The notes beneath the pieces were generated by a model. That model saw nothing but the letters and a program-made list of their open reading frames with translations. It was not told the origin of the DNA and ran no database searches. From Paramecium tetraurelia (Eukaryota > Ciliophora > Oligohymenophorea > Peniculida > Parameciidae): DNA of 64,000 nucleotides. The DNA lies in the NCBI RefSeq assembly GCF_000165425.1, contig NW_001799289.1, positions 125,342 through 189,341 of the forward strand, read 5' to 3'. Shown in pieces: positions 12,501 to 23,342 of this stretch (position 1 is its first letter; each line of letters begins with the position of its first letter). Made by a program: the position numbers and the translations under genes.

Positions 12501-12660
12501 TAAAATTGTTTGAACTTGGATTTCTTGTTCTTACTCTCGAACCTAAATCAGCCTCCAAATATTCTCTTTCATATTCATTTTATTATTCTGCCTATAATTC
12601 CATTTAAAGATTTTCTGGCTATGAACTTAGTGCTGAAAATAGCATATCAGTTCCTTTCAT
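9578..12660 (-). CDS. Cyclic-nucleotide-type K+ channel 1 with CCHC motif
   Basis: ATG 12660 begins MKGTDMLFSALSSQPENLQM. A basic helix (KYFYLKRFIQRIRNNRTK) precedes S1-S2 (near 11870-12060). The pore holds the selectivity filter TIGYGDN (near 11440), followed by S6 and a C-linker (VINRYMHQRNIPYSLQYKIR) of the EAG/HCN/CNG superfamily. Next comes a CNB-like region, then a C-x2-C-x4-H-x4-C motif at 10613-10654 (FCIACGNNTHGLKEC). A long Gln-rich tail of several hundred residues contains FMYFPYEFIMKF, which matches channel 3. GYGD predicts K+ selectivity at the plasma or ciliary membrane. The intron beside the N-terminal exon (GTAATGCATTAC...) is 23 nt. Stop TGA 9578-9580. Exact intron set not fully resolved. 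Confidence 0.85.
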
Positions 12661-13227
12661 TAAATATTTATATTATCATTTAAATGCAAATTTCTCCATT
12701 TTCCTCTTTTTACTATACTTCTCTAACTCCACGTTCATTTTAAATATACCCTCTCAAATTCATTTAGCTTCAATTAAATGTGCCAAAACTTGGAAACTTA
12801 CTTAACTGTAGTTATTTATCTTTTGATTTAAGAATGAGAAAATAATGTTTCTAGAAAGACAGAGTAAAATAATAAAGAAACAAAACTAACTATTACTATT
12901 TTTGAACATACAATTAAGAATCCAATAAAGTTATTTATATAAATTATAATCGCAAAGCAAAACGATTGAAGTTATTTTAATGCATAAATACTATATCCTT
13001 ATTCTTGATAACCTTGCTCTTAAATAGCATTCATGACTGATGGAATTGCTGGAGGAATTCAATTGATTTTGAATTATGTATTTTTTATATTTCTTTCTAG
13101 ACTATCTACCTAATAAAGTTAATATTTTTATTTAAAATATTTAAATTTGCTAATTTGTGGATTTTGTACATCCCACGTATATTGTCTTTTTTTTGGTTAG
13201 GAACTTATTAAATAATTTATAATATAA
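12661..13227. other. Divergent intergenic region
   Basis: 567 bases between channel 1 (minus) and the bZIP gene (plus). It contains a spliceable 72-codon frame on the plus strand (13033-13274) rich in Leu/Ile/Phe that overlaps the bZIP start by 47 bases; I do not accept it as a gene. Promoters for both neighbours must lie here. Confidence 0.45.
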
Positions 13228-14474
13228 ATGTTAAATTAAATAAAAGACAAACCACTTTCTTAACTCATAGCTGAATTATAATAAAAGTATTAAGAGGACA
13301 ATGACTAATCGAATATATTTTAATAAATTTATCAGAAGCAATTGGAACAAGAGAGTTCAACAGATTCATCTCACTTTTTGCCTGCCTTGCTTTCAGGTTC
13401 TACAGGTTCATAATCATCAAACTCTCAAGAAGATAATCAAGAACAAGCATGTTCAAAGGTCTAAAAGAATATCAAAAAAGAAAAAAAAAATAAAAAGACA
13501 GGAAAAGTGTCTTAAGATGATAAATAAGAGTTCACTTAAATCCCTGATAAAAAAGCTATGCAAATGATCAGAAATAGAATATCAGCTTAGAATTCTAGAG
13601 ATAGAAAAAAGGCGTACTTATAGAAATTAGAGGAAGACTTTGTTAATCAATCAGCTCAATTATCTGAAATGCATGGATAAGTCATTTAATTATAATAATA
13701 ACTAGAAGAAGCCCAAAAAATTAATTAGCAATTACAACAATAATACACTTTTCTAACATGTTTAAATTGTGGTAGTAAGCATTTTGGATATGATGATGAA
13801 AATCCAATCTCTGTCTCAAAGAACAAAAGTCTTGGAAAATTGGGGCTTTCGTTTTTATTTATCATTGCAATTATAGGATGCATTGCAATCGATTTAAATC
13901 CTTAAACATAAAAATTAAATACTATTCAATCATATTAACTACATGGAAACTAAATTCGAAATCTAAATGCAAGCGATGATCAATTTAGGTTATTCGATCA
14001 TGTTTCATAGAGTAGAATTAAAGGCATGACTGATATAATGGAATACAATTCAGAATATAATTATAAATTTTTTGATACAACATATAGGGCTATATTAAAT
14101 AGTGAAGAGAGTCTAGTTAATGGATTGATTAATTTTAACAAAGAACGGGCTAAGACTAATAACGGCAAAGCGTTGGCTCCACTTAATTATCATCAACCAT
14201 AAGTTGACTCTCTCTTTTGTCCTTCGATTTACAAATATGAAAATTAAACTTAAGGGTATGACTCATATTAATATTTATTAGAATTCGAGTTCATTATCAG
14301 GATAATCAATGGTTGCACTTGATCATTCCAAAAAATAAAGTTAATATATTCTATTAAACAACTGATAATTCAATTGTTTTGAAAGAGAGCTTTGCTGATT
14401 CAAAAACTGAACATAGATAAGTTTATTAAGAAATTTGGTGCTAAATAAAGAGCGTTAGTGATTTCTATATTTGA
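13228..14474 (+). CDS. Membrane-anchored bZIP transcription factor (CREB3/ATF6-like topology)
   Basis: 406 residues with one intron (14256-14281, 26 nt); the spliced length is an exact multiple of three. Residues 1-105 are Ser/Gln/acidic, like an activation domain. Residues about 107-130 form a basic region, IRNRISAQNSRDRKKAY, with the invariant N-x7-R of bZIP proteins and the SAQxSR..KK.Y form seen in CREB3/OASIS. A leucine-zipper-like coiled coil follows to about residue 172. Then come CLNCGSKH and one hydrophobic span (about 204-222, LGLSFLFIIAIIGCIAIDL). About 185 polar residues remain, which would be luminal. The order bZIP, single span, luminal tail is that of ER-tethered factors released by proteolysis. 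A start at ATG 13301 is out of frame with the bZIP. Function is inferred from domain order. Confidence 0.8.
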
Positions 14475-14571
14475 TAATGTATCCTTTTCTTTAGTTTATT
14501 ACCTTATCTTATTTATTGTAATCATCATAAGTTTAATAATATAAAATTAGCATATATAAAGTATTATTCAA

Positions 14572-17198
14572 TCAAATTTTAACTAATAGCAATTATTGTT
14601 TAAGTTCTGATATAAGACCATCAATCTCAAATTCATTTTGATTAATTTCGAAAATAGCCATGGAAAGTGATGTTTATAATTTTTCCAATTGTCTAAAATT
14701 GGAGTTCATTGCTAAGATTTGTGTTCTGATTTTGCTTTCCTACTTAATGCTTTCAAGTTTCTACTTTTACTTTTTGCGTTCTTCTAATTTTTCATTCTTT
14801 ATTTCTTCATATATTTATTAATGAAATCTCCCATAAAATAAATCAATCTTATTTATATCAATTTTTTCTTTCTTCTGTACTTTTGTAATATTTCTAATTA
14901 TATGTACTAATTTCTTTCTCATTATTCTATCTATAGATTCTTACTTGCTTTTCAATATGAAAGACTTAATATTTTCCTCATCATCGCAAACTTTGACAAA
15001 ATTACTTAATAGTTTTCTGCCAAACTTTTTTGATATTTATTTGCTCCAAGTACTATTAACAACCCTACTATTTATTAAGCTATGTATGATTCGATAATCT
15101 GGATCATCAACAGAAATATTTTTAAATTTCTATGATTTTTAGACATAATATCTAACTTTAGATATGGCCTAATTTATATTAATTGGCAATTACATTAACA
15201 AACTTTTCGCGTATAATTTTAATTCTCGCTTACTTTTAACCCACAACTTGTAACATTAAATCTTATTAAACACTTTAGTATGGACGATTATCAAACTTTT
15301 ATTTCAAATTGTCTAATTGTAAAGCTAATGTATTTTTCCTGTTCAGTTACTAAGCCTCATTAACTGCATGTCCTCTTCTAATTTTGTTTAATTTTTCTTT
15401 TTATTAATGAAAATTTACATCTTTTCAATTTTGCTTATTGAAATAATATTATTTTTCTTCTCTTGTACATTTATTGTAACTCAAAAAATTAAGGGGACTC
15501 GTTTTGTAGATATTATGAAAAGAAATGAGCAGAACACATTAAGACGATGCTCTCCTGCAAAGCCAAAGCACTCCAACATCTTTGAGTATATTCAATAGAT
15601 TCAATTTCACCAAAACATGTTCCTTCCATAACTCTTATTATCGATTCACCACTGGCATCACATAATCTTACATCTCCTTTAATGAGAAAATAAAAATCAT
15701 TTGCATTCTATCCTATATGATATATAGTTTCAAATTGTTTATAACAGCCTAAAGTGCAATATGGTAGAATAGCTGCAGAAAAGTTGATGTCATTGGAGAT
15801 AAAAGGAATGGTTCTGAATATATCTTTATGGACTGATGCCATCATATTCAAGATTAATGGATGTGGTAATTCAAATAGGATCCTTTTTGCATCATCAGCC
15901 CAGAAAGGATTATTTTGAATATTATACTTGGTAAATCTAAATAGATCATCTTGTATCCATTCTGGCATATTAGAACTTATGTCTTCCAAATTAAAAAGGT
16001 AATCATCGAATTCTTGATTTGGATTGGATTGAATCAAAATAAAAGTTATATTACCAATAGTGAATGAATAATATCCAACACCTATTAGCATCCAAATTAT
16101 TACAAGCAAGTATTCGTCAGAATTATGAGCTTCTATATCACCATAACCAATCACTGTTATTGTTTAATATGCCCAATAGAATGCACATACTAATTGTGTG
16201 AATTAATCCTTTTCATTAATTTTATAGTAATCTAACCAATTGGTATCCTAGTTAAATCTACAAACCCACAACCATAAACAAGCAAATAAATGATTGAGCA
16301 CGATCATTTCTAAAAATATTTTCATTAACTTCTTTAATCTTAAATCAAAATTATATTCATTCCTCACTACCAACTCATCTTTAATTGCCTTTTGCTACTT
16401 TAATAAATCAAGTGATTGATTATATGCAACTCTTCTTTCAAATAGAAAAAATCTTAATAATCTAATTAGTTTTAAAATTTTGAGTCCAGTTATACCAAAA
16501 TCTGGTATAACTGAAATCAAATCAAATATAAACCAGCTTCCTACATAATGATATGCAATATCATGAAAGTTGTAGATCAAATCTAGTTATTTGTTGACAT
16601 GACAAATCAAAAAATTCATGATCAGATCCAACCAAAATATTATTTAAATTATCAAGGTCAATTGACTTCCAACTCCCTCTATTATACTTTATAAATTGTA
16701 CTTCAAAATCAAATGCAATTTGCAAAGGAAATAAAATCGCTGCGAAATCAGTGCATAAATTTATAATTAATCCCCAAAGAATATAGGGGATATCATCTGG
16801 AAATAAAGGTAACAAATTCCTCCTTTTGTAAGCATAACGAACATTCTAGCTTCTTAACTAATCGGCATAATTTCTGAGCTCTTCTATAAAGTGCTGAGCA
16901 TTAATAATCTTTCTGACTAACTTAGAAAATTATAGCTTTTTATCTATCCTTTAAGAATTCGTTGGAGAGATAGTTGTTGTTGAGGCCATTTGTATACTTT
17001 TAAATAGGATTGATATGCTTACAAATTTTTTACTGTTTTAGCTCTATATTTTCTCTTGCTATTTTTTATTGGCTATTAAAACCCACTGTTCCCATGAGTT
17101 AAAACAACCTAAGATCCCATCTCAGTAATTTGTCTCTAACTACTCCAAGTATGCAAAGTCTCAAAATCCTCCTTATGTTTAAAGGGATGAATTTTCAT
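14572..17198 (-). CDS. Cyclic-nucleotide-type K+ channel 2
   Basis: The start at ATG 17198 (MKIHPFKHKEDFETLHTW) is joined through a 26-nt intron (16997-17022) to a second in-frame Met that would otherwise look like the start. S1 is at LWGLIINLCTDFAAILFPL. S4-like KILKLIRLLRFFLFERR carries spaced basic residues, and the pore filter is MIGYGD (near 16140). A C-linker and CNB domain follow (FYFLIKGDVRLCD; CFGEIESIQ). The expected RxA after FGE is not clear, so nucleotide binding is uncertain. The C-terminal 250 residues form a Lys/Glu/Gln coiled coil ending LISELKQQLLLVKI. Unlike channels 1 and 3 it has no CCHC motif. Convergent with the bZIP gene; stop at 14572-14574. Confidence 0.85.
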
Positions 17199-18164
17199 TA
17201 AATTAGGTTTTAGAAAATACTTATTTAATATAATAAAAGCGTAGTAATTTAAAAAATCCTTAATTTTTTAATGTCATTATGATACTAAGAAGGAATAAGA
17301 CATAAGTATTATAAAATTACACTAAAAGATAAAATCAAAGTAATTGCCACTTTATAAATTATTTCATTTAGATGGTGAAATTTATTTAATTTAGTTGAAT
17401 TTTCATTAAATTGATTCGTGAAGTACATATATCAACTTCTGAATTTTAAAAAATCCTCAAAATCATAAATATTCATTATAATTTAAATAGAAATTAACAT
17501 AATTAAAAAATCCACAGAATTTTATTATAGTTTACATTCTTAGAAGAGCAAGTAACTTACACTTTTCATATCTATTTTCATTAGTTTTTATGAATTTTCA
17601 TATGTAAAACATTATTTTTAATTATCCTTGGAGATATAAATTAGGTTTTTCTTTTGATCTTAATTTTGCACTTCCTTCTCATAGCAAAATCAACTCATTT
17701 AATCCCTTTAAAATAACATTTAGATTATTATAATTTCTAATCATTCTCTATAAGCAAAGAATTCTTGAAAAAGGTGTATTTTTCCACTATTTTTCGATCA
17801 AACAGAGTTGATTCATTTTGGATTTCAAAATTCTTTAATTTTTGATTTCAAACTCACTTACCTCATTTACCTATCTGTGCTCAAATCATTAAATGTATTA
17901 TTTTATTTATATATTACACTATTTTCATAATTACATAAAATAATATTGAAAGGCTTTATTACGTTTACTTTAATTCTAAATTTTCGTATAAGTAAGAATG
18001 TGATTAATATAGACATTGAAATTGTATCAGAAAAGAATTTTGAAAGAAACTTAATTTACGCTAGAACTTCTTTTGAAATTCTGTCTATATTTCTGCATAT
18101 AGTATTGATATTGAATTTAATTTGTTTACAGGTTTTATTCAATTTAAGATTTATTATATATTAA
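17199..18164. other. Divergent intergenic region between two channel genes
   Basis: 966 very AT-rich bases upstream of channel 2 (minus) and channel 3 (plus). I found no frame with coding character, no RNA gene and no repeat. It is long for this window and presumably holds two promoters. The right edge runs into the assembly gap. Confidence 0.5.
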
Positions 18165-18244
18165 ATGTAAAAAATTGAACAACAACATATTTAGAATTTT
18201 GATTTAGATCTTGAGTTAAGAGCAGTTCAAAATGAAGATTCGAA
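18160..18244 (+). repeat. Left copy of an 85-base duplication bordering the gap
   Basis: From ATTAAATG to CAAAATGAAGAT this stretch matches 18483-18568 almost base for base, with a few substitutions near its start and middle. It contains an ATG (18165) with the same protein start (MxKIEQQHIQNFDL) as the copy to the right of the gap. It looks like one locus assembled twice. Confidence 0.8.
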
Positions 18245-18394
18245 NNNNNNNNNNNNNNNNNNNNNNNNNNNNNNNNNNNNNNNNNNNNNNNNNNNNNNNN
18301 NNNNNNNNNNNNNNNNNNNNNNNNNNNNNNNNNNNNNNNNNNNNNNNNNNNNNNNNNNNNNNNNNNNNNNNNNNNNNNNNNNNNNNNNNNNNNN
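18245..18394. other. Assembly gap, 150 N
   Basis: Exactly 150 undetermined bases. The following 18395-18480 is unlike the rest of the window, G/C-rich with a nine-C run, as expected of low-quality read ends. Confidence 0.95.
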
Positions 18395-18487
18395 GTGGAA
18401 GGGGGTTGAAATTGTGGTATTATTGAATTGAAAGGGAATTTTATGGTGGATTAGGGCGCTTCCACTCCTCCCCCCCCCCTACATTAA

Positions 18488-21400
18488 ATGTCCAAAATTG
18501 AACAACAACATATTTAGAATTTTGATTTAGCTCTTGAGTTAAGAGCAGTTCAAAATGAAGATCTCGAACCCCAATATTTAGAACATTGCTTAAGAGATAC
18601 GAGAAGGTAACTATCGATCACTAATAACTAAATTCAAAGTCAAACCAAAAGTGAAAAAAGCAATGATGCTTATGATTTTAGAACACCCAAAAATACAACT
18701 CATCTTAATCTGAATAATCTACCATCTAATGATGCTTAGCAAATTCACCTTCTAACTCCTAACAGCAAAAATCAAGAGAAATAAAAGAATACAGGGTCAA
18801 GCATCATGCAGTTCTTTTTTATAAGACGTTTTTTGGAAAAGCTTACTTTTTAGAGAAAAAAATTGGAAAATTTAAATGATACTCACCTTAATCTAATAGA
18901 TGATAAGGCATCTGACAAGTATTTGCATCATAATCATTTTTAATAGAGCTATTTTATAGGAATACAAATAAACAAAAGTGTAAAAGGGATTGACGATCAA
19001 TTAATTAAATAGAATAGTAGCAACGAAAATAGAAATAAAGGAAAATAGATGGGACAAATTCAAATCTGCTTTATAAGAGCAAAAGTAAAATGCCATTAAA
19101 TAAATCACTTTGATTGCGAATAAGATTCCATTAATATAACCAGAAAGTGATTTCAAATTATATTGGGATATATTTGCATCTCTTTTTAGGATAATCTTGG
19201 TGATTCTAGCACCTTTGGAAATATCATTCACAACTAAAATCCTCTTTTAAAATTATTTGGGACTAACGATAACAATATTTTTGATTTTATAATTAGATTT
19301 ATTTGTGAGAATAAATACATTATGCTATGAAAATGGAAAGGCCATAACAGATCGATGGGAAATTATAAAACGACAATTGAACAAATCATGGTTTACCGAT
19401 TTCTCAGTCATCATATTGATTGTTGCCTTTATGGCCAATCCTCATGCTTAAGATGGTTATGATTTGTTTCTTCTCATTTTATTAACGCAATACAAACACA
19501 TATTTGAGGGTATCTCTAAAATAGATTAAATATCTTATTTTACCAGACCACAAAGAGGGATTATTGGATTAATAAAGTTTTTGACTAGTTTATTATATAT
19601 CCTCCACTTATTTAGCTGCATTTGGTTTTGGTTTAGTAGTTTAGATTAATCAAATTCTTGGATTTTGAATAAGGAATTAAATGGATAGACATGGCAATTA
19701 CAATATTTGGAATCTATTTACTTTGCTATTGTGACAATGCTTACTATTGGATATGGAGACAATGTGCCTAAGAACTCGATAGAAAAGATAGTTGCCATCA
19801 TTTTCATTCTCGGAGCTTGTAAATAAAATCTCATATCATATAGGTTTATGGTTTTCTTATAGTGTAAATTTTATTGGGGCCATAATGAATGATATCACTT
19901 AAAATTAAGTAGAAAGAAGCTAGAAATTAAGGGTTATCAATAAATATATGACATAAAGATAAATTCCTTTTAGTCTATAACACTAGTAAATTAATGCATA
20001 TATAATGTATTTAGAGTTTAAGAGTATTTGACATACAGATGGAAGGAGGATGATGAAGTAGATTTGGAAATGGAATAGTTGTTGTTAGAGTAATTATCAG
20101 ATGAATTAAAAGAGGAATTGGAGAAATAAGCAAACAAGGTGTTTATTAAGAAGTCTGAACTGTTATAGAAGTACTTTTCAGCTGAATTTCGAAACGCCCT
20201 TTTTAAATCAATCAAGCGCAAAATTATATAGCCTTAAAACATTTTTTCAACAGAAATGAATGGACATTAGCATCTTTGTTATGTTGAATAAGGTGCAATT
20301 TTATATCAACACAAGGATAGAAAGCAAAGACCAAAAATGAATGCTTAAATCTTATAAGGTCAATTTTTTTGTGTAAAAGAATTTATTATGTAAAATCCAG
20401 AATATGAATTATTCAAAGCTTAGAGTTACGTTAGTTTGTTGATGCTCTCCAAAATGGACTTTTTGGAAACACTTAAAGATTTCCCTAATGATTTCTAGAA
20501 ATATTGTCAACTCAGAGATACTTATTCATTGTCTAATGAAGAATTGCTGATATAATATGCCAACTTTTGTCCTGCATGTAATAATTTTGATCATCAATTA
20601 AAAAGTTGTGGCCAAGTTCAACTTAAGTTAAATCAAGAAGTCATTCTGAAAAAACATATTATGAATCAAGAATAAATAAGATAAAAATTCAAAAGAAAAA
20701 CTCTTGATAAGCCTATTCAAACAAGAGCTGAATTAGCCTTTGTTTAAGAATGTGCTTCATACTTTTCAAATGAAAATCAGAACTTTATTAATGAACAAAC
20801 AAAACTACAATTAGTGTATGAGGCAGATAATGATTCGATTTAAGGTAATTCTGAAACACATAATGTGTATGATGCTCTACCTTCAGTTAACATCATATAA
20901 TTTAATGATATGCTGGCAAGCAATAATAAATCTACTTAAATCAAGACTCTTCCTAGATTAGAGTTTGAGGAAGAGAAACCAAAAGTAAAGGAAGATCTTA
21001 CTAAGTCCAATGTCTTGTCTCCATAATATGCTCGTATTCAAAGGAGAACCTCATAGCCATCTAAATAACTTCAAAGGAAGAATACACGATCTCATTCTAT
21101 TCTAACTTAAATGATCGAAATAGCTGAAGAACCACATGAAACCACTGTTTTAATTCATGAAGATGAATAACTCAAAAAGGATCAATTCTTTAGTTAGAAT
21201 ATGAAGGAAAATATACGATGTCTTTATAATAAACTACTCAGAACTTAGGATGATAAAGATAATTCTGTGAAATAGGGTCTCCATTCATTATAATATATTT
21301 ATTGGTAACAGAATGCTATAACTTTAGAAGATTTTGAAACTGTCCAAAATTATGATTTTTACTACCCTTAAAGTAATGTTCATTATATTATTGATGCAGT

Positions 21401-21701
21401 AAATAAAAATTTACATTAATGGCAATTTGAGATTTTAAATAAATACTAAAAGTACTTATACCATCCATTTTTATTTATAACTAAATTTTTGAAGCTGAAA
21501 AGATTACAATAATAAACTGGAGGGTCAAATCTAGTAACCAAATTCAAAAAAGCTTAAAAAAAGATATGGTTAATTTAATTAAGGAATAATCTGTCCTCAA
21601 AAAAAATAATTTCATCAACTAAAATATCAAAATCAAAACTTAGTTCTATTATCCCTTGTTCTCAAGATAGTTTACCTTCCATTTAAATGAGTTCAAATTG
21701 A
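18488..21701 (+). CDS. Cyclic-nucleotide-type K+ channel 3 with CCHC motif and degenerate CNB
   Basis: The start is duplicated around the gap; ATG 18488 gives MSKIEQQHIQNFDLALELRA, and the copy at 18165 may be the true one. A 28-nt intron at 18919-18946 restores the frame before S1 (WDIFASLFRIILVILAPLEI). The pore is TIGYGDNVPKNS (near 19745). Two more introns (25 and 29 nt) lie in S6 and the C-linker, which continues as EYLTYRWKEDDEVDLEMEQL. The CNB region lacks a recognisable FGE...RxA cassette. It is followed by FCPACNNFDHQLKSC at 20568-20609 (C-x2-C-x4-H-x4-C). A long Gln-rich tail ends at TGA 21699-21701. Closest relative here is channel 1 (same filter context TIGYGDNVPK). Confidence 0.85.
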
Positions 21702-21716
21702 TAATTATATAATAAA

Positions 21717-23060
21717 TCATTTTTTTATGTGTTCACTAATTTATTCCTCCTTTGTAGGTTTTTCATCATTGTGAGTATCTACAGCTTCTTAAAATGTGTG
21801 CGTTTGATCCCAAACTATAGCTTGATTTGATTGACTGTTCATTTGTAATACTAAATGCTAAAATTAAGGTCCTCTCCTCCTTCTCTCACAACTAAGCTAA
21901 TAATCAATTTGCGGAGAAGAACTACTAATTTCTCTCTTTGTTTTCGCTTATCTCAATTATTCACACGCTTCTCTTTCCTAAAACGCAGACTTTTCGATGC
22001 ATCTAGCACTCTCTACATCTATTTTTAATTTCAATGGAGGAATTAATGACTGACTTGGATCAAATTTCTTATGAAATTAATAGAAGAACATCATTTTCTA
22101 TTCGATCGCTTAGACCTGATATAAGTACTGCAAAAAATATACTTCTTTCAGAAATTCATAAATCTCCACTTCCTTTGCTTGTGAGTTTTCATTGAGCAAT
22201 GCAGACAATGAATTTATTAATTATCTTTGGAATGTATGAATCTCTAAATAGATATTAAAGGCAGCTCTTTTTAATAAGAAATCATAAGGGTAATTAGTTA
22301 ATGCGATTTTTAAATTTGGTACTAATGACAAAGCTTGATTCACGATATTAATTAATTTAAAACTATCAATTACCAAACTATATGAAGTTAAAGATTTAAT
22401 ACTTTGTATTTAGAATTTATTTTCTAAACAAGCATGTTCTATAACTTTTAATGTCTTTTATATTTATTGACAATTTTTGTAAATATTGCAAAAATGGTAT
22501 TTATATAGATTAGAGTAACCAAGCCTCATTATTTCTATTGCAATGCTTAAGCTTATTAAAATGATTAAATCGAATGGAGTTAAAGATTGACGAGAACTCC
22601 TCACTTAGATTTATGATCTAATGGATGATAATGAGCATTTTCATTTTTATTGTGTAGGTTTGCATTTCTTGAGCAATGTAGACATCAAAGAATTCTCGAA
22701 TATATTTTTCATCAATCATGTATTAAAGAATCAAATCTATGTCTTCTTGTCGAAAAACGAAATTGTCTTTAGTTAAACTGCACTATTCTAATTTCTTCGT
22801 AAAGTCAGATTAGGACTTAAAGATTTTTGTAATTTTTTATATCATTTATTATAGATGAATTCAAAAGAATTTTTTATTCTTATTACAGCATTTCAAAAAA
22901 TTTAGATAATTTTCAAGAAGATTAATAATTTTACTTCTTGCAATTTGAATTGTGATCCTACAATTAATCTTGATTAATATTGGACTAAGTCCCTCATTAA
23001 TGTATTTGAATCTATTTGGAAATAGAATTAAGCACATACTCTATTTTAATAATTATCCAT
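21717..23060 (-). CDS. Helical-repeat (armadillo-like) protein
   Basis: ATG 23060 opens MDNYQNRVCAQFYFQIDSNT. Most of the protein is hydrophobic/polar helices in pairs, spaced about 40 residues apart (SFKLINIVNQALSLVPNLK; FLLKRAAFNIYLEIHTFQRQ; SLSALLNENSQAKEVEIYEF), which resemble ARM/HEAT repeats. The C-terminal 100 residues are acidic and Gln-rich, with a short Arg cluster (CERRRRGP). No enzyme motif is visible. At least one short intron interrupts the N-terminal part (the first frame meets TGA after about 55 codons). The stop lies only 15 bases from the stop of channel 3. The repeat class is a judgement by eye. Confidence 0.55.
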
Positions 23061-23342
23061 AATAATATTTCAATCCTTACTTTATTTAAATATCTATATA
23101 TATTAATTAATTTTTACTTTGTTTTTTCTCAATTCTTTATTCCAAATTTCTTATAGTTTTTTAGTTTAACCCTAGCTGTGAAATTATTGTTGTCACTAGA
23201 ATTTGCGTCCTTAATTTGGCAATCAATATAACCCTTCTTATGAAAATCTAAGCTTCTTGTGAGATTTCTATTAATTTTTCTAATCTTAGCTATAGATAAT
23301 AATAGTTTTGTAGCATACTTAAATAAACTAATATATTAAAAT

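Noticed and set aside
13033-13274. Spliceable 72-codon plus-strand ORF starting MTDGIAGGIQ with a 23-nt intron
   Set aside because: It overlaps the first 47 bases of the bZIP gene on the same strand, is Leu/Ile/Phe-rich as expected by chance in AT-rich DNA, and shows no known motif.
15407-15598. 63-codon plus-strand ORF
   Set aside because: Lies opposite the nucleotide-binding region of channel 2; an antisense shadow.
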